Below, in pieces: positions 55,600 to 64,000 of a stretch of 64,000 nt of DNA (the first letter of the stretch is position 1; each line of letters begins with the position of its first letter). The stretch spans positions 1,178,001-1,242,000 of the forward strand of contig NZ_CP017560.1 of the NCBI RefSeq assembly GCF_001753205.1. The letters run 5' to 3'. Both the position numbers and the translations under genes were made by a program. The notes under the pieces are model-generated. The model saw nothing but the letters and a program-made list of their open reading frames with translations, was not told the DNA's origin and did not search any database. Origin of the DNA: Sporosarcina ureilytica (GTDB lineage Bacteria; Bacillota; Bacilli; Bacillales_A; Planococcaceae).

Positions 55600-56466
55600 A
55601 TGGATCAATTTACATTTCACGACATGACATTAACATGGTTGGATGGGGGTCTAAACTACTTAGACGGGGGGACAATGTTTGGGCCAGTTCCGAAGATTCT
55701 ATGGTCTAAGAGATATGATGTTAACGAGAGTAATTTAATTGAATTAACAGCCCATCCAATCTTGATAAGATATCAAAACAAAAACATTTTAATTGATACG
55801 GGCCTTGGTAACGACAAACTAAGCGATAAAATGAAACGGAATTTAGGTATAGTTGAAGAGTCGAGTGTGGCGAAAGAATTAAATGAACTCGGACTACAAC
55901 CTGAAGATATCGATATCATTTTAATGACGCATATGCACAATGACCATGCGGCAGGATTGACAAAATGGCAAGGACAAGAGCTTGTTTCTGTTTTTCAAAA
56001 TGCTGAAATTTTCACATCGCAAGTAGAGTGGGATGAAATGCGCGAACCAAATATCCGCTCTAAAAATACGTATTGGAAAGAAAATTGGGAGCCGATTCAA
56101 CATCAAGTGAAGCCGTTTCAAAAACGAATTACAATTATGCCAGGTATCGAAATGGTTCATACAGGTGGGCATAGTAATGGGCATAGTATTATAAAATTAA
56201 CACAAAATGATGAAACGATTTTACATATGGGAGATTTGATGCCGACTCACGCGCATAGTAACCCTTTATGGGTGCTTGCATATGACGACTATCCTATGGA
56301 CTCAATCGCAGCGAAAGAAAAACTGATGGAAGAAGGATTGAAAGGAAACTATTGGTATAGTTTTTACCACGATGCAGTTTATCGGCTTGTGAAATGGGAC
56401 GAGACAGGAAAGAATATTGTAGGGGCTGTGGAACGCTCAAATTATTCTCATGAAAAGGATCGTTAA
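55600..56466 (+). CDS. ytnP: Metallo-beta-lactamase-fold hydrolase YtnP (lactonase-like)
   Basis: A 288-residue hydrolase; ATG 55600 is seven bases from GGGGAG, and a TTG two codons earlier is less likely. The zinc motif THMHNDHAAG has His111, His113, Asp115 and His116, with further ligands in HTGGHSNGHSI and MGDLMPTHAH. The N-terminus TLTWLDGGLNYLDGGTMFGPVPKILWSK is diagnostic for YtnP, reported to inactivate signalling lactones in Bacillus. It is followed by a bidirectional terminator. Confidence 0.92.
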   Translation: MDQFTFHDMTLTWLDGGLNYLDGGTMFGPVPKILWSKRYDVNESNLIELTAHPILIRYQNKNILIDTGLGNDKLSDKMKRNLGIVEESSVAKELNELGLQPEDIDIILMTHMHNDHAAGLTKWQGQELVSVFQNAEIFTSQVEWDEMREPNIRSKNTYWKENWEPIQHQVKPFQKRITIMPGIEMVHTGGHSNGHSIIKLTQNDETILHMGDLMPTHAHSNPLWVLAYDDYPMDSIAAKEKLMEEGLKGNYWYSFYHDAVYRLVKWDETGKNIVGAVERSNYSHEKDR

Positions 56467-56492
56467 CGGTTTGTTACACAACACGAGCCAAC

Positions 56493-56538
56493 AAAAAAAC
56501 AAGTGAGGGAATCATTAATGATTCCTTCACTTGTTTTT
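56493..56538. terminator. Bidirectional terminator after ytnP
   Basis: AAACAAGTGAGGGAATCAT / ATGATTCCTTCACTTGTTT stem with one mismatch and T-runs. Confidence 0.92.
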
Positions 56539-56559
56539 GTTTGGCTGTATTTATAAAAT

Positions 56560-56874
56560 TTACAGTTTCATAAGCACGACAACAGTTCCTGTTTTCGCAT
56601 TTGCTGCAAACTCGAATTGTTCTAGGTCACCATTTTGAATACGTGAAATTCCACCTCGATAAACGTCCATTGTAATCATATTATTTTCAAATGGTTCGGT
56701 TTTCATAACAATCCATGAGCCATCGATTGGGCCTTCTTTTTTAAACTCGTCTTTAATATTGTTTAATACAGAATCCGCTGAAATATATGGATTAGCACGA
56801 TCTATCGCTTCTTTTACTACAATTCCAACTGCTACACCTGTGAGAATACCAGCAAGAAAATCTTTTAGCTTCAA
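56560..56874 (-). CDS. ytzB: Small PepSY-like protein YtzB
   Basis: A 104-residue protein starting at TTG 56874, eight bases behind AGGAGG; a TTG two codons earlier is too close to the site. One N-terminal membrane helix (FLAGILTGVAVGIVVKEAI) is followed by an external PepSY-like part (GSWIVMKTEPFENNMITMDVYRGGISRIQNG). Size and position opposite ytoP match Bacillus YtzB. Role unknown. Confidence 0.82.
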   Translation of the reverse strand: MKLKDFLAGILTGVAVGIVVKEAIDRANPYISADSVLNNIKDEFKKEGPIDGSWIVMKTEPFENNMITMDVYRGGISRIQNGDLEQFEFAANAKTGTVVVLMKL

Positions 56875-57038
56875 AATCAAAACCTCCTATGTAGTCTTTT
56901 TCATAGTGTACCACAAAAATAACATTGTCTGATAGTTGAGTGAAAGAAAAGTACTTCGATTTACAAAATAAGATGGAAACTTTCAGAATAATCGTTTACA
57001 CTAATAAAGGTAAATGAATCATTTGGGAGGCCGTATTC

Positions 57039-58112
57039 GTGAAAAAAGAAACATTAGATATGTTTAAAACATTAACAGAATTACCGGGTGCACCTGGTAA
57101 TGAGCATGCAGTTCGCAATTATATGCGCGGTGAGTTAGGAAAGTATGCCGATGAAGTGGTTCAAGATAATCTTGGTGGCATTTTTGGTGTTAAAAAAGGA
57201 CTAGAAGACGGCCCACGAATTTTAGTTGCTGGTCATATGGATGAGGTAGGTTTTATGGTAACTTCCATCACTGAGAATGGGATGATCCGTTTTCAGCCAT
57301 TAGGCGGTTGGTGGAGTCAGGTTTTATTAGCACAACGTGTTGAAATTATTACTAACAATGGTCCGGTTATTGGTGTCATCGGATCTATTCCACCTCACTT
57401 ATTGAGTGATGAAGTGAGAAATAAGCCGATGGATATAAAAAATATGTTGATTGACATTGGCGCAGATGATAGAGAGGATGCGATGAAAATTGGCATCCGT
57501 CCGGGACAACAAATTGTACCCGTATGCCCATTCACTCCAATGGCGAATGATAAAAAGATTTTAGCGAAAGCTTGGGACAATCGTTATGGGTGTGGCTTGT
57601 CCATTGAGCTATTAAAAGAAGTACATGGACAAACGCTACCGAACACATTATATTCGGGGGCTAATGTTATGGAAGAAGTTGGTCTCCGCGGTGCGCAAGC
57701 TTCTGCAACAATGATTGATCCAGACTTGTTTTTCGCGCTTGATGCAAGCCCTGCTAATGATGCATCAGGAGATAAAAATGAATTTGGACAACTTGGGAAG
57801 GGAACTCTTCTACGTATTATGGACCGTACGATGGTCACTCATCGAGGCATGCGTGAGTTTATTTTGGATACAGCCGAAACAAATAATATTCCCTATCAAT
57901 ATTTTGTGTCACAAGGCGGGACAGATGCGGGACGTGTGCATACTGCAAATGAAGGCGTGCCAAGCGCAGTCATCGGTATTTGTTCACGTTATATTCACAC
58001 AGCTGCTTCGATCATTCATACAGATGATTATGCTGCCGCAAAAGAATTACTCGTGAAGCTCGTTCAATCATGTGATAAAACAACTGTTGAAACAATCAAA
58101 CGAAACGTCTAA
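57039..58112 (+). CDS. ytoP: M42-family glutamyl/leucyl aminopeptidase YtoP
   Basis: A 357-residue dinuclear metallo-aminopeptidase. Metal ligands appear as [31 protein letters not shown] (with the catalytic Glu), ALDASPAND and RYIHTAASI. The N-terminal [15 protein letters not shown] is family-typical. It trims peptides in the cytoplasm as a large homo-oligomer. GTG start behind GGGAGGCCGTATTC. Confidence 0.93.
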   Translation: MKKETLDMFKTLTELPGAPGNEHAVRNYMRGELGKYADEVVQDNLGGIFGVKKGLEDGPRILVAGHMDEVGFMVTSITENGMIRFQPLGGWWSQVLLAQRVEIITNNGPVIGVIGSIPPHLLSDEVRNKPMDIKNMLIDIGADDREDAMKIGIRPGQQIVPVCPFTPMANDKKILAKAWDNRYGCGLSIELLKEVHGQTLPNTLYSGANVMEEVGLRGAQASATMIDPDLFFALDASPANDASGDKNEFGQLGKGTLLRIMDRTMVTHRGMREFILDTAETNNIPYQYFVSQGGTDAGRVHTANEGVPSAVIGICSRYIHTAASIIHTDDYAAAKELLVKLVQSCDKTTVETIKRNV

Positions 58113-58116
58113 TTTG

Positions 58117-58154
58117 AAGTCGTCCTTTCGCAAATAGGAAGGACGACTTTTTTA
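58117..58154 (+). terminator. Terminator after ytoP
   Basis: AAGTCGTCCTT / AAGGACGACTT stem followed by six T. Confidence 0.9.
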
Positions 58155-58249
58155 TTCAGCAAGCGGTGCCAATGTATAGAGTTTTGGGCGCGACGAAATT
58201 AGATTGTGCTCTATATGTCTTTTAGGGCTATAACGTCAGGAGTGATAAG

Positions 58250-58783
58250 ATGGATTTTATAATAGGCTCAACGAATCAAGCAAAAGTACAAGCTACTAAA
58301 AATGTTATTTGGCACTACTTTCCCAATGCGAAAATAACAGCGGTAGAAGCAAGTTCAGGTGTTGATGCCCAGCCATTTGGCGATGAAGAAACAATCACGG
58401 GGGCGATAAACCGAGCGCGACAAGTGTATTCGAATGAACAAAATGTCATTGGTATAGGGTTGGAGGGCGGAGTACGTTTGTTAGGGGGGGCAATGTATAT
58501 TTGTAATTGGGGGGCACTCGTTTTACCTAATGAACACGTGATTACTGCTGGTGGTGCACAAATTCCACTACCTTCCGAAGTGGCCAATGAGATTCATCAA
58601 GGTAAGGAATTGGGTCCTGTAATCGACAGTTACTTTCGAGCAAAAGGTCTAAGACAAAAAGAAGGGGCCATGGGTATGTTTACAGCCGGAGCTGTTACAA
58701 GGATTGATTTATTTGCACACATTCTGCACTTATTAATCGGACAACTTCAATACCATTTTGAAAATGGCACTGACGGAAACTAA
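58250..58783 (+). CDS. Inosine/xanthosine triphosphatase (YjjX/DUF84 family)
   Basis: A 177-residue house-cleaning phosphatase that hydrolyses non-canonical purine triphosphates. The family start FIIGSTNQAKVQATKNV, the EETITGAINRARQVY segment, IGLEGGVRLLGG and GAMGMFTAGAVTR are all present. ATG follows CAGGAGTGATAAG. In Bacillus subtilis a thioredoxin gene (ytpP) lies between ytoP and ytpQ; here this gene and a lipoprotein gene take that place. Confidence 0.9.
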   Translation: MDFIIGSTNQAKVQATKNVIWHYFPNAKITAVEASSGVDAQPFGDEETITGAINRARQVYSNEQNVIGIGLEGGVRLLGGAMYICNWGALVLPNEHVITAGGAQIPLPSEVANEIHQGKELGPVIDSYFRAKGLRQKEGAMGMFTAGAVTRIDLFAHILHLLIGQLQYHFENGTDGN

Positions 58784-58931
58784 GTAGAATATCAACGATT
58801 GTGATAGTAAAAGTACACAACGGTTGCAACTGCCGGGTAACATCTTTAAAATAGAGAAAGAGTTTTAAGTCGGAAGAATTAATGACAGTGCTATGCTGGC
58901 AATCAATCATCATGATTGGAGGAAAAATCGA

Positions 58932-59441
58932 ATGTTCCAAACGTGGAAATATATATTCCTCGTATCGGTTGTGGTCTTTTTACTCACGGCTTGTGGTAAA
59001 TCACTAGAAGACTATGCGAGTGAAGGTATAAAAGCGGCGAGGGAAGCTTTTCATGCGGATAATAAAGAGCAAACGGAAGAAATTGATGGAACTAAACTAT
59101 ATAAACCAGTAGGATTTACGATTAGTGACGATTCAGATGCGCAAAATATCGTATTTAATAAAGGGAAAGAAACTTTTATTTTATTTGTTAATCCAAATGA
59201 AACAAAGGAAAGCGATCTTTTCTATGAATTGTTACACGCCAATGAAGAGGCGAATATTGTTGCTGAGGAAAAGTTTAGTGATGGAGATACATTTGGTTTT
59301 GCTGCGATAGTAAATCATGAGGATGGTACGATTGAATTAATTGCAAGTGTCGGCGGCGCAAAAATGTCAACACTCACAAATGAAAAGAATGTCGTTCGAA
59401 ATTTAGAGACGATGATGCAAATTGTTCGTTCGATTCACTAA
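58932..59441 (+). CDS. Lipoprotein of unknown function
   Basis: A 169-residue lipoprotein precursor. ATG 58932 follows TTGGAGGAAAAATCGA; an in-frame ATG at 58893 would add a charged stretch before the signal peptide. Hydrophobic segment YIFLVSVVVFLLTAC ends in the lipobox with Cys about residue 21. The mature part is acidic and soluble, with LYKPVGFTISDDSDAQNIVFNKG followed by a beta-rich half. I do not recognise the family. It lies directly upstream of ytpQ. Confidence 0.7.
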   Translation: MFQTWKYIFLVSVVVFLLTACGKSLEDYASEGIKAAREAFHADNKEQTEEIDGTKLYKPVGFTISDDSDAQNIVFNKGKETFILFVNPNETKESDLFYELLHANEEANIVAEEKFSDGDTFGFAAIVNHEDGTIELIASVGGAKMSTLTNEKNVVRNLETMMQIVRSIH

Positions 59442-59467
59442 ATGAAGGATAATATTAGAAGATAACG

Positions 59468-59508
59468 GACGGTCGCCTAAACAACCAGAGTGGTGGCCGT
59501 TCATTTTT
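59468..59508 (+). terminator. Terminator between the lipoprotein gene and ytpQ
   Basis: GACGGTCGCC / GGTGGCCGTT (with G-U pairs) followed by CATTTTTAT. Confidence 0.65.
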
Positions 59509-59529
59509 ATGAATAAAGGAGTCGGGACA

Positions 59530-60345
59530 GTGAAATCTAAAGAACTTGTAGAACTACTTAAGAAACGCTTACCAAACGAAGATTATGAATGGCAATACGA
59601 TGAAAAAACAGACAAATTAAGATTAGAGCATACCGGTCTAAATAAAGGAATGGAAATATCACTTCCTGAAATCATCCGGAAATATAATCAGAAAAAAGAA
59701 GTGGCGATAGATGAAGTGGTATATACGATTGACGCAACATTTAGAGCGATGGAAATAGAGAAAATGAAAGGTTTTAAAGGCCAGAGCACAATTTATCCGG
59801 TGATTCGTTCCGCTTCATTTCCAGAACAGACTTCTGCAGGTCAGCGATTTGTTATGAAAGATCATACAGCCGAAACGCGGATTTACTATGCATTAGACTT
59901 AGGTGAGACGTATCGCCTGATTGACGAGAGTATGATCGAAGAACTAGGGAAGTCAACTGAAGAAATTAGCGAAATTGCTTTGTTCAATGTACGCAGTTTA
60001 TCGACTAAAATGAAAAAAGATGAAGTTGCTGGGAATGTGTTCTACTTTGTAAACAATAACGATGGCTACGACGCTAGCCGCATATTAAATCGTGCTTTCC
60101 TAGCAAATATGGAAACGAAAATTGAAGGGGACATGACGGTTTCGGTTCCACATCAAGATGTATTAATCATCGGTGACATTCGTAACAAAACAGGGTATGA
60201 TGTGTTAGCACAAATGACGATGCAGTTCTTTACGAATGGGACTGTTCCAGTGACGTCGTTGTCCTTCGTTTACGAGGAAGGGCATTTAGAACCAATATTT
60301 ATTATGGCTAAAAATCGTGTTGCACGAAAGAAAGGAAAAGAATGA
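59530..60345 (+). CDS. ytpQ: DUF1444 protein YtpQ
   Basis: A 271-residue protein. GTG 59530 is about nine bases from AAAGGAG, which lies within the open frame that begins earlier at 59509. The DUF1444 features are the N-terminal KSKELVELLKKRLPNEDYEW, STIYPVIRSASFP, and YFVNNNDGYDASRILNRAFL. It is soluble and of unknown function. It ends one base before the ytpR start, so the two are coupled. Confidence 0.88.
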   Translation: MKSKELVELLKKRLPNEDYEWQYDEKTDKLRLEHTGLNKGMEISLPEIIRKYNQKKEVAIDEVVYTIDATFRAMEIEKMKGFKGQSTIYPVIRSASFPEQTSAGQRFVMKDHTAETRIYYALDLGETYRLIDESMIEELGKSTEEISEIALFNVRSLSTKMKKDEVAGNVFYFVNNNDGYDASRILNRAFLANMETKIEGDMTVSVPHQDVLIIGDIRNKTGYDVLAQMTMQFFTNGTVPVTSLSFVYEEGHLEPIFIMAKNRVARKKGKE

Positions 60346-60346
60346 A

Positions 60347-60952
60347 ATGAATTTATTTTATAATGCGAACGGTGTAGGGGATGTACTTCTTGTTCAGTTG
60401 ACAACAAATAATCCGGAGAATGTAAACTTTACCACTCATAATGATGTTGTCCTCATTCAAAATGCGGAAACGAATGAGGTTGTTGGTTTCAATTTATTCA
60501 AGGCAACTTCTTATGTGGAAGTAGAAGGTAATGGACAAATTGAATTAACAGAAGAAATTGTTGAAAAAATACAGCAGGCCTTAACTAAAAATGGGGCTGA
60601 GTTAGTGCTAGATGTAGATCTCTCGCCTAAATTTGTGATTGGGCATGTTGTGCGAAAAGAAAAACATCCAAATGCTGATAAATTAAGTGTGTGTACAGTA
60701 GATGTAGGGAATGAGCAATTGCAAATTGTTTGTGGTGCAGCAAACGTTGCGGAAGACCAAAAAGTCGTTGTTGCAAAAGTTGGTGCAGTTATGCCATCAG
60801 GAATGATTATTCGAGATGCTGAATTACGTGGTGTTCCATCTTCAGGGATGATTTGCTCAGCTTCCGAATTAGCAATCCCAAATGCTGAGGAAAATGTAGG
60901 GATTCTCGTATTAGACGATAGTGCGATTGTAGGCGAAGCGTTTCGTTCATAA
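60347..60952 (+). CDS. ytpR: tRNA-binding-domain protein YtpR
   Basis: A 201-residue protein. The N-terminal ~90 residues (MNLFYNANGVGDVLLVQLTT) are DUF4479. The C-terminal part is an OB-fold tRNA-binding domain (FVIGHVVRKEKHPNADKLSV, IVCGAANVAEDQKVVVAKVG, MIIRDAELRGVPSSGMICS), as found in PheT and MetG. It is a free-standing tRNA/RNA binder whose role is unsettled. Start ATG 60347 is directly behind ytpQ and a terminator follows. Confidence 0.93.
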   Translation: MNLFYNANGVGDVLLVQLTTNNPENVNFTTHNDVVLIQNAETNEVVGFNLFKATSYVEVEGNGQIELTEEIVEKIQQALTKNGAELVLDVDLSPKFVIGHVVRKEKHPNADKLSVCTVDVGNEQLQIVCGAANVAEDQKVVVAKVGAVMPSGMIIRDAELRGVPSSGMICSASELAIPNAEENVGILVLDDSAIVGEAFRS

Positions 60953-60969
60953 GAGCTGTCAGGCCTCAG

Positions 60970-61009
60970 AAAAGCAGGTAAAGAAGTTTTCTTCTTCACC
61001 TGTTTTTTG
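60970..61009 (+). terminator. Terminator after ytpR
   Basis: AGCAGGTAAAGAAG / CTTCTTCACCTGTT with one mismatch, then six T. Confidence 0.88.
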
Positions 61010-61214
61010 ATGATTTACTAAAAAAAGAATCAGTTTATTTAAATGACTGGATCGAATTCTAATGCTATATCTCTAGTTTAAAATTACTCTAGCTATGCTT
61101 TTTCTATGAGTAAAGAAATAGATAGGCTGGTACGTTCCTCTTATTTTAGGATATAATTTGATTTCAATGTTCATAAACTGCTAAAATAGACTAATCGACA
61201 TGGAAAGAGTGATT

Positions 61215-63935
61215 ATGTTGAAATGGTTTAAAACGTTGACAAATCGCCTATTTGGCGAAGAAGTTGAAGAAAAACAGTATGTAGAAAAAATGGATGAACA
61301 AAATAAAAACGAGAACAATCCAAACGAACAAAAGGCAAGGCCTGCATTCCGCTTCCCTATTATTACGGATGCAGAAATTTACGGTTGGGATGAAGACGAT
61401 ATGGATGATTATCCAAGACAAGTCGAACCGTCCTCCCCCAGTCAGGAACTAGATGACTATGAACCTATTCCTCTATATAAAAATGAGAGATGGCCATCCC
61501 AGAATGTCCAAGTAAACGTACATAGAGCTAGTGAGTCACCAAGGGAAGAATTGATTCAAAAAGAAGTAGTTTCGGAACAGGCGGAAAGCAATTCTAGCGT
61601 AACAACCGATTATGCTAGCAGAAGGAAAACATCGGACCGTTTTGTGCCGTCAAAGGTCCCTTCTCCGATATACGGTTTTTCTCCTCCAAAGGAGCAAAAA
61701 CAAAACGAAAATGAGATACCTAGATTTACACTTCACCAAGAGCAAAATATGCAGGTGAAAGAATCGAAAGAAGAAGTTTTTCAGGTTAATAAAACTGAGG
61801 AAAAAGGGACATCTCAAGAAACTACTCAGTTGGATGTATTGGAAGAGGAGCGGGAAGGTCCTCATGTAAATGTTAAGACAGATTTTGAGGCCGCTGAAGC
61901 ATATGAGGAGAACGTGCAATTGTGTCAGGATCGAGAACAAGAAGATTCACCTGAAAATGCAATTCAATCGAATCCAGAAGAGTCAATTCAAGACGAGCCT
62001 ATTAATCAACAAAAAGACTTAGAATTAACTCACGAAGATGAAACGCTAGAAAAACTACATGAGATAGAAGTACATCAAGAAGTGATTGCTTCCAATCAAG
62101 CTGAATCGGAAAATTTCCAAGAGAATGTAGTTTCACCTCCGGTAGAAGCAGAGACAGTTGTGGAAGAACAGGAATCGGTGCAAATCAATGATAAAGTATT
62201 ACCGGAAGCGCAAGAGTTAACGGAAGCTGAATCTGAAATTGAAGAACCTCTTCAAGAAAGCTTAGACAACAAGACAATGACAGAACAGACGAACGAAAGC
62301 GCCGCGACAGTTGAAGCGGAACCAGCGGCTGAGCAGAAAAGAGAAAGAATCGTTCCTTTTAACGTCTTAATGCTAAAATCAGATAAAGAGAAATTAGAGG
62401 CGAAGAAAAAAGAAGCACAAAAAGCAATAACAGTGCAACCGAGTGAGCAGGTAATTAAACCGGTCGAGAAAACAGAAGTAGTCATCGAAGACAAAGTGGC
62501 AGAAACTCCGGATTTTGAACATTATGTATTTCCGTCCATCGATAATTTGGTACCGCCAGAATCGCAAATTGAAGATACGGAATGGTTAACTTCTCAATCC
62601 GAAAAATTAGAAGAGTCCTTGTCTCATTTTGGCGTGCAAGCAAATGTCATAGACGCTGTGCAGGGACCTACTGTTACACGATTCGAATTAACAGTCGGTC
62701 AAGGAACAAAAGTAAGTCGTGTTCGAAACTTAACAGATGATTTAAAACTAACACTAGCTGCAAGAGATATTCGAATCCAAGCGCCAATTCCGGGGAAAAG
62801 TTCAATCGGCATAGAAATCCCAAATCGGAATGCGCGGGCTGTTCGGATTTCAGAAGTGATTCAAACGGACTCATTTAGGGATTCTGAATCTCCGCTAGAG
62901 GCTGTCTTAGGGTTAGGACTGACTGGAGAACCAGTCACATTGGATCTTAGAACAATGCCCCATGGGTTGATTGCCGGAGCGACAGGTTCTGGTAAATCTG
63001 TTTGTATCAATTCGATATTAATCAGTTTACTGTATAAGGCTTCACCTGCTGATTTGAAAATGATGTTAATCGACCCGAAAATGGTTGAATTAGCGCCATT
63101 TAACGGAATTCCGCATTTAATTAGCCCAGTGATTACAGATGTTAAAGCTGCAACTGCTGCATTAAAATGGGCTGTCGCTGAAATGGAGCGCCGCTATGAA
63201 CTATTAGCGCATGCGGGTGTCAGAGATATTGAGCGATATAATAAGCAAGTATTAGACAATAGGCAGTTTTCATTAAAGATGCCTTATTTATTAATCGTTA
63301 TTGACGAACTTGCTGATTTAATGATGATGGCACCAAGCGATGTTGAAGTATCAATTAGTCGAATTGCACAGAAAGCGCGCGCTTGTGGTATCCATTTAAT
63401 TATTGCAACACAACGTCCATCAGTTGATGTCATTACGGGGATTATCAAAGCAAATATTCCAACTCGAATTGCTTTTTCAGTTTCTTCACAAGTCGATTCG
63501 CGTACAATGATTGACACGAATGGAGCTGAAAGATTGCTTGGAAGAGGGGATATGTTGTATGTAGGAAATGGTGAGTCATCGCCTGTGCGCCTACAAGGGA
63601 CATTTGTCACGGATGACGAAATTGAACGTATAATAGAACATGTTCAAAACGAAGCATCTCCGACTTATTTGTTTGGGCAAGATGAATTGTTGAAAAGTGC
63701 AGTAGATGAAGAGGAAGATCCACTGTTTGTGGAAGCTTGTCAGTTTATTTACGAACAAGATAGTGCATCCACTTCTATGTTGCAAAGAAATTTTAGCATC
63801 GGTTACAATCGCGCGGCTAAATTAATGGACCGGCTAGAAAAGCTAGGTTTTATATCTCCACAACAAGGTAGTCGAGCACGAGATGTTTACTTAACAGAAA
63901 GCGATTTAAATGAACTTAAAGAGACTGTTCTATAG
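61215..63935 (+). CDS. sftA: DNA translocase SftA (FtsK/SpoIIIE family)
   Basis: A 906-residue soluble FtsK-family translocase; ATG 61215 follows GGAAAGAGTGATT, five codons inside another ATG. Residues ~20-430 are an acidic, Glu-rich low-complexity linker with no membrane helices, the feature separating SftA from SpoIIIE. The motor follows: LSHFGVQANVIDAVQGPTVT (alpha domain), Walker A GATGSGKSV near 590, Walker B LLIVIDELADLMMM, and a C-terminal gamma winged helix (LQRNFSIGYNRAAKLMDRLE) for sequence-directed DNA reading. It clears chromosome ends from the closing septum. Confidence 0.94.
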   Translation: MLKWFKTLTNRLFGEEVEEKQYVEKMDEQNKNENNPNEQKARPAFRFPIITDAEIYGWDEDDMDDYPRQVEPSSPSQELDDYEPIPLYKNERWPSQNVQVNVHRASESPREELIQKEVVSEQAESNSSVTTDYASRRKTSDRFVPSKVPSPIYGFSPPKEQKQNENEIPRFTLHQEQNMQVKESKEEVFQVNKTEEKGTSQETTQLDVLEEEREGPHVNVKTDFEAAEAYEENVQLCQDREQEDSPENAIQSNPEESIQDEPINQQKDLELTHEDETLEKLHEIEVHQEVIASNQAESENFQENVVSPPVEAETVVEEQESVQINDKVLPEAQELTEAESEIEEPLQESLDNKTMTEQTNESAATVEAEPAAEQKRERIVPFNVLMLKSDKEKLEAKKKEAQKAITVQPSEQVIKPVEKTEVVIEDKVAETPDFEHYVFPSIDNLVPPESQIEDTEWLTSQSEKLEESLSHFGVQANVIDAVQGPTVTRFELTVGQGTKVSRVRNLTDDLKLTLAARDIRIQAPIPGKSSIGIEIPNRNARAVRISEVIQTDSFRDSESPLEAVLGLGLTGEPVTLDLRTMPHGLIAGATGSGKSVCINSILISLLYKASPADLKMMLIDPKMVELAPFNGIPHLISPVITDVKAATAALKWAVAEMERRYELLAHAGVRDIERYNKQVLDNRQFSLKMPYLLIVIDELADLMMMAPSDVEVSISRIAQKARACGIHLIIATQRPSVDVITGIIKANIPTRIAFSVSSQVDSRTMIDTNGAERLLGRGDMLYVGNGESSPVRLQGTFVTDDEIERIIEHVQNEASPTYLFGQDELLKSAVDEEEDPLFVEACQFIYEQDSASTSMLQRNFSIGYNRAAKLMDRLEKLGFISPQQGSRARDVYLTESDLNELKETVL

Positions 63936-64000
63936 ATATAAAAATGCATAATTGAAAAGAAAATTGGAAATAGATAGATGAGGATAAGGGATGCCAAGAA
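63936..64000 (+). other. Downstream of sftA to window end
   Basis: An ATG at 63991 (ATGCCAAGAA) preceded by GAGGATAAGGG may start the next gene, but too little is visible to say. Confidence 0.2.

Noticed and set aside
1..64000. tRNA, rRNA, prophage or insertion-sequence genes
   Set aside because: None seen: no transposase, integrase or phage proteins among the coding regions and no cloverleaf or rRNA segments recognised by eye.

Overview
The window is low-GC Gram-positive DNA with AGGAGG-type ribosome binding sites, many TTG and GTG starts, T-box leaders and strong hairpin-plus-T terminators. Gene content and order (mnmL/mnmM, leuS, murJ/ytgP, rsuA, ytzE, dat, ytnP, ytzB, ytoP, ytpQ, ytpR, sftA) are those of a Bacillales chromosome. 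The intergenic repeat types and the mixture of genes suggest a Planococcaceae/Sporosarcina-like organism, but that placement is inference. I see no rRNA, tRNA, CRISPR array, prophage or insertion sequence.

Region 1 (1-13.6 kb) starts with the 3' part of a dicarboxylate/amino-acid symporter and a small membrane protein. An acyl-CoA catabolic cluster follows. It opens with a near-perfect sigma-54 (-24/-12) promoter at 2185-2201 and encodes a class III CoA-transferase, a crotonase-fold enzyme lacking one catalytic Glu, an HSD10-like dehydrogenase, an acyl-CoA ligase, a decayed second ligase, a thiolase, an organic-anion MFS carrier overlapping acetoacetyl-CoA synthetase and, after a structured intergenic repeat, an acyl-CoA dehydrogenase. 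The likely logic is uptake of an organic acid, CoA activation, beta-oxidation-like steps and thiolysis. The substrate cannot be read from the sequence.

Region 2 (13.7-22.4 kb) holds accessory genes: YitT-type membrane protein, histidine phosphatase, nitroreductase, two MFS exporters, a dual-specificity phosphatase next to a remnant of a metallophosphatase, a sirtuin, a DUF3298 protein, a YkvA protein and a SAM hydroxide adenosyltransferase-family enzyme. The last is preceded on its own strand by a complete T-box leader, an unusual partner for that RNA.

Region 3 (22.9-36.8 kb): an SwrC-type RND pump diverges from a TetR regulator across three similar operator palindromes. Then come a YcdB-like protein, sbcD-sbcC, brnQ, cstA and a FadR-type GntR regulator.

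Region 4 (36.8-44.7 kb): a minus-strand run GNAT-rtcB-VOC, a LysM/3D cell-wall protein with an unexplained leader, a DUF4825 membrane protein overlapping yueD, and the tRNA wobble-uridine genes mnmL-mnmM beside an MFS gene. A 21-bp/82-bp hierarchical tandem repeat lies at 44.73-44.98 kb.

Region 5 (45.1-64 kb): scoA-scoB ketone-body CoA-transferase, leuS under a Leu T-box, then conserved housekeeping genes ending with the DNA translocase sftA.
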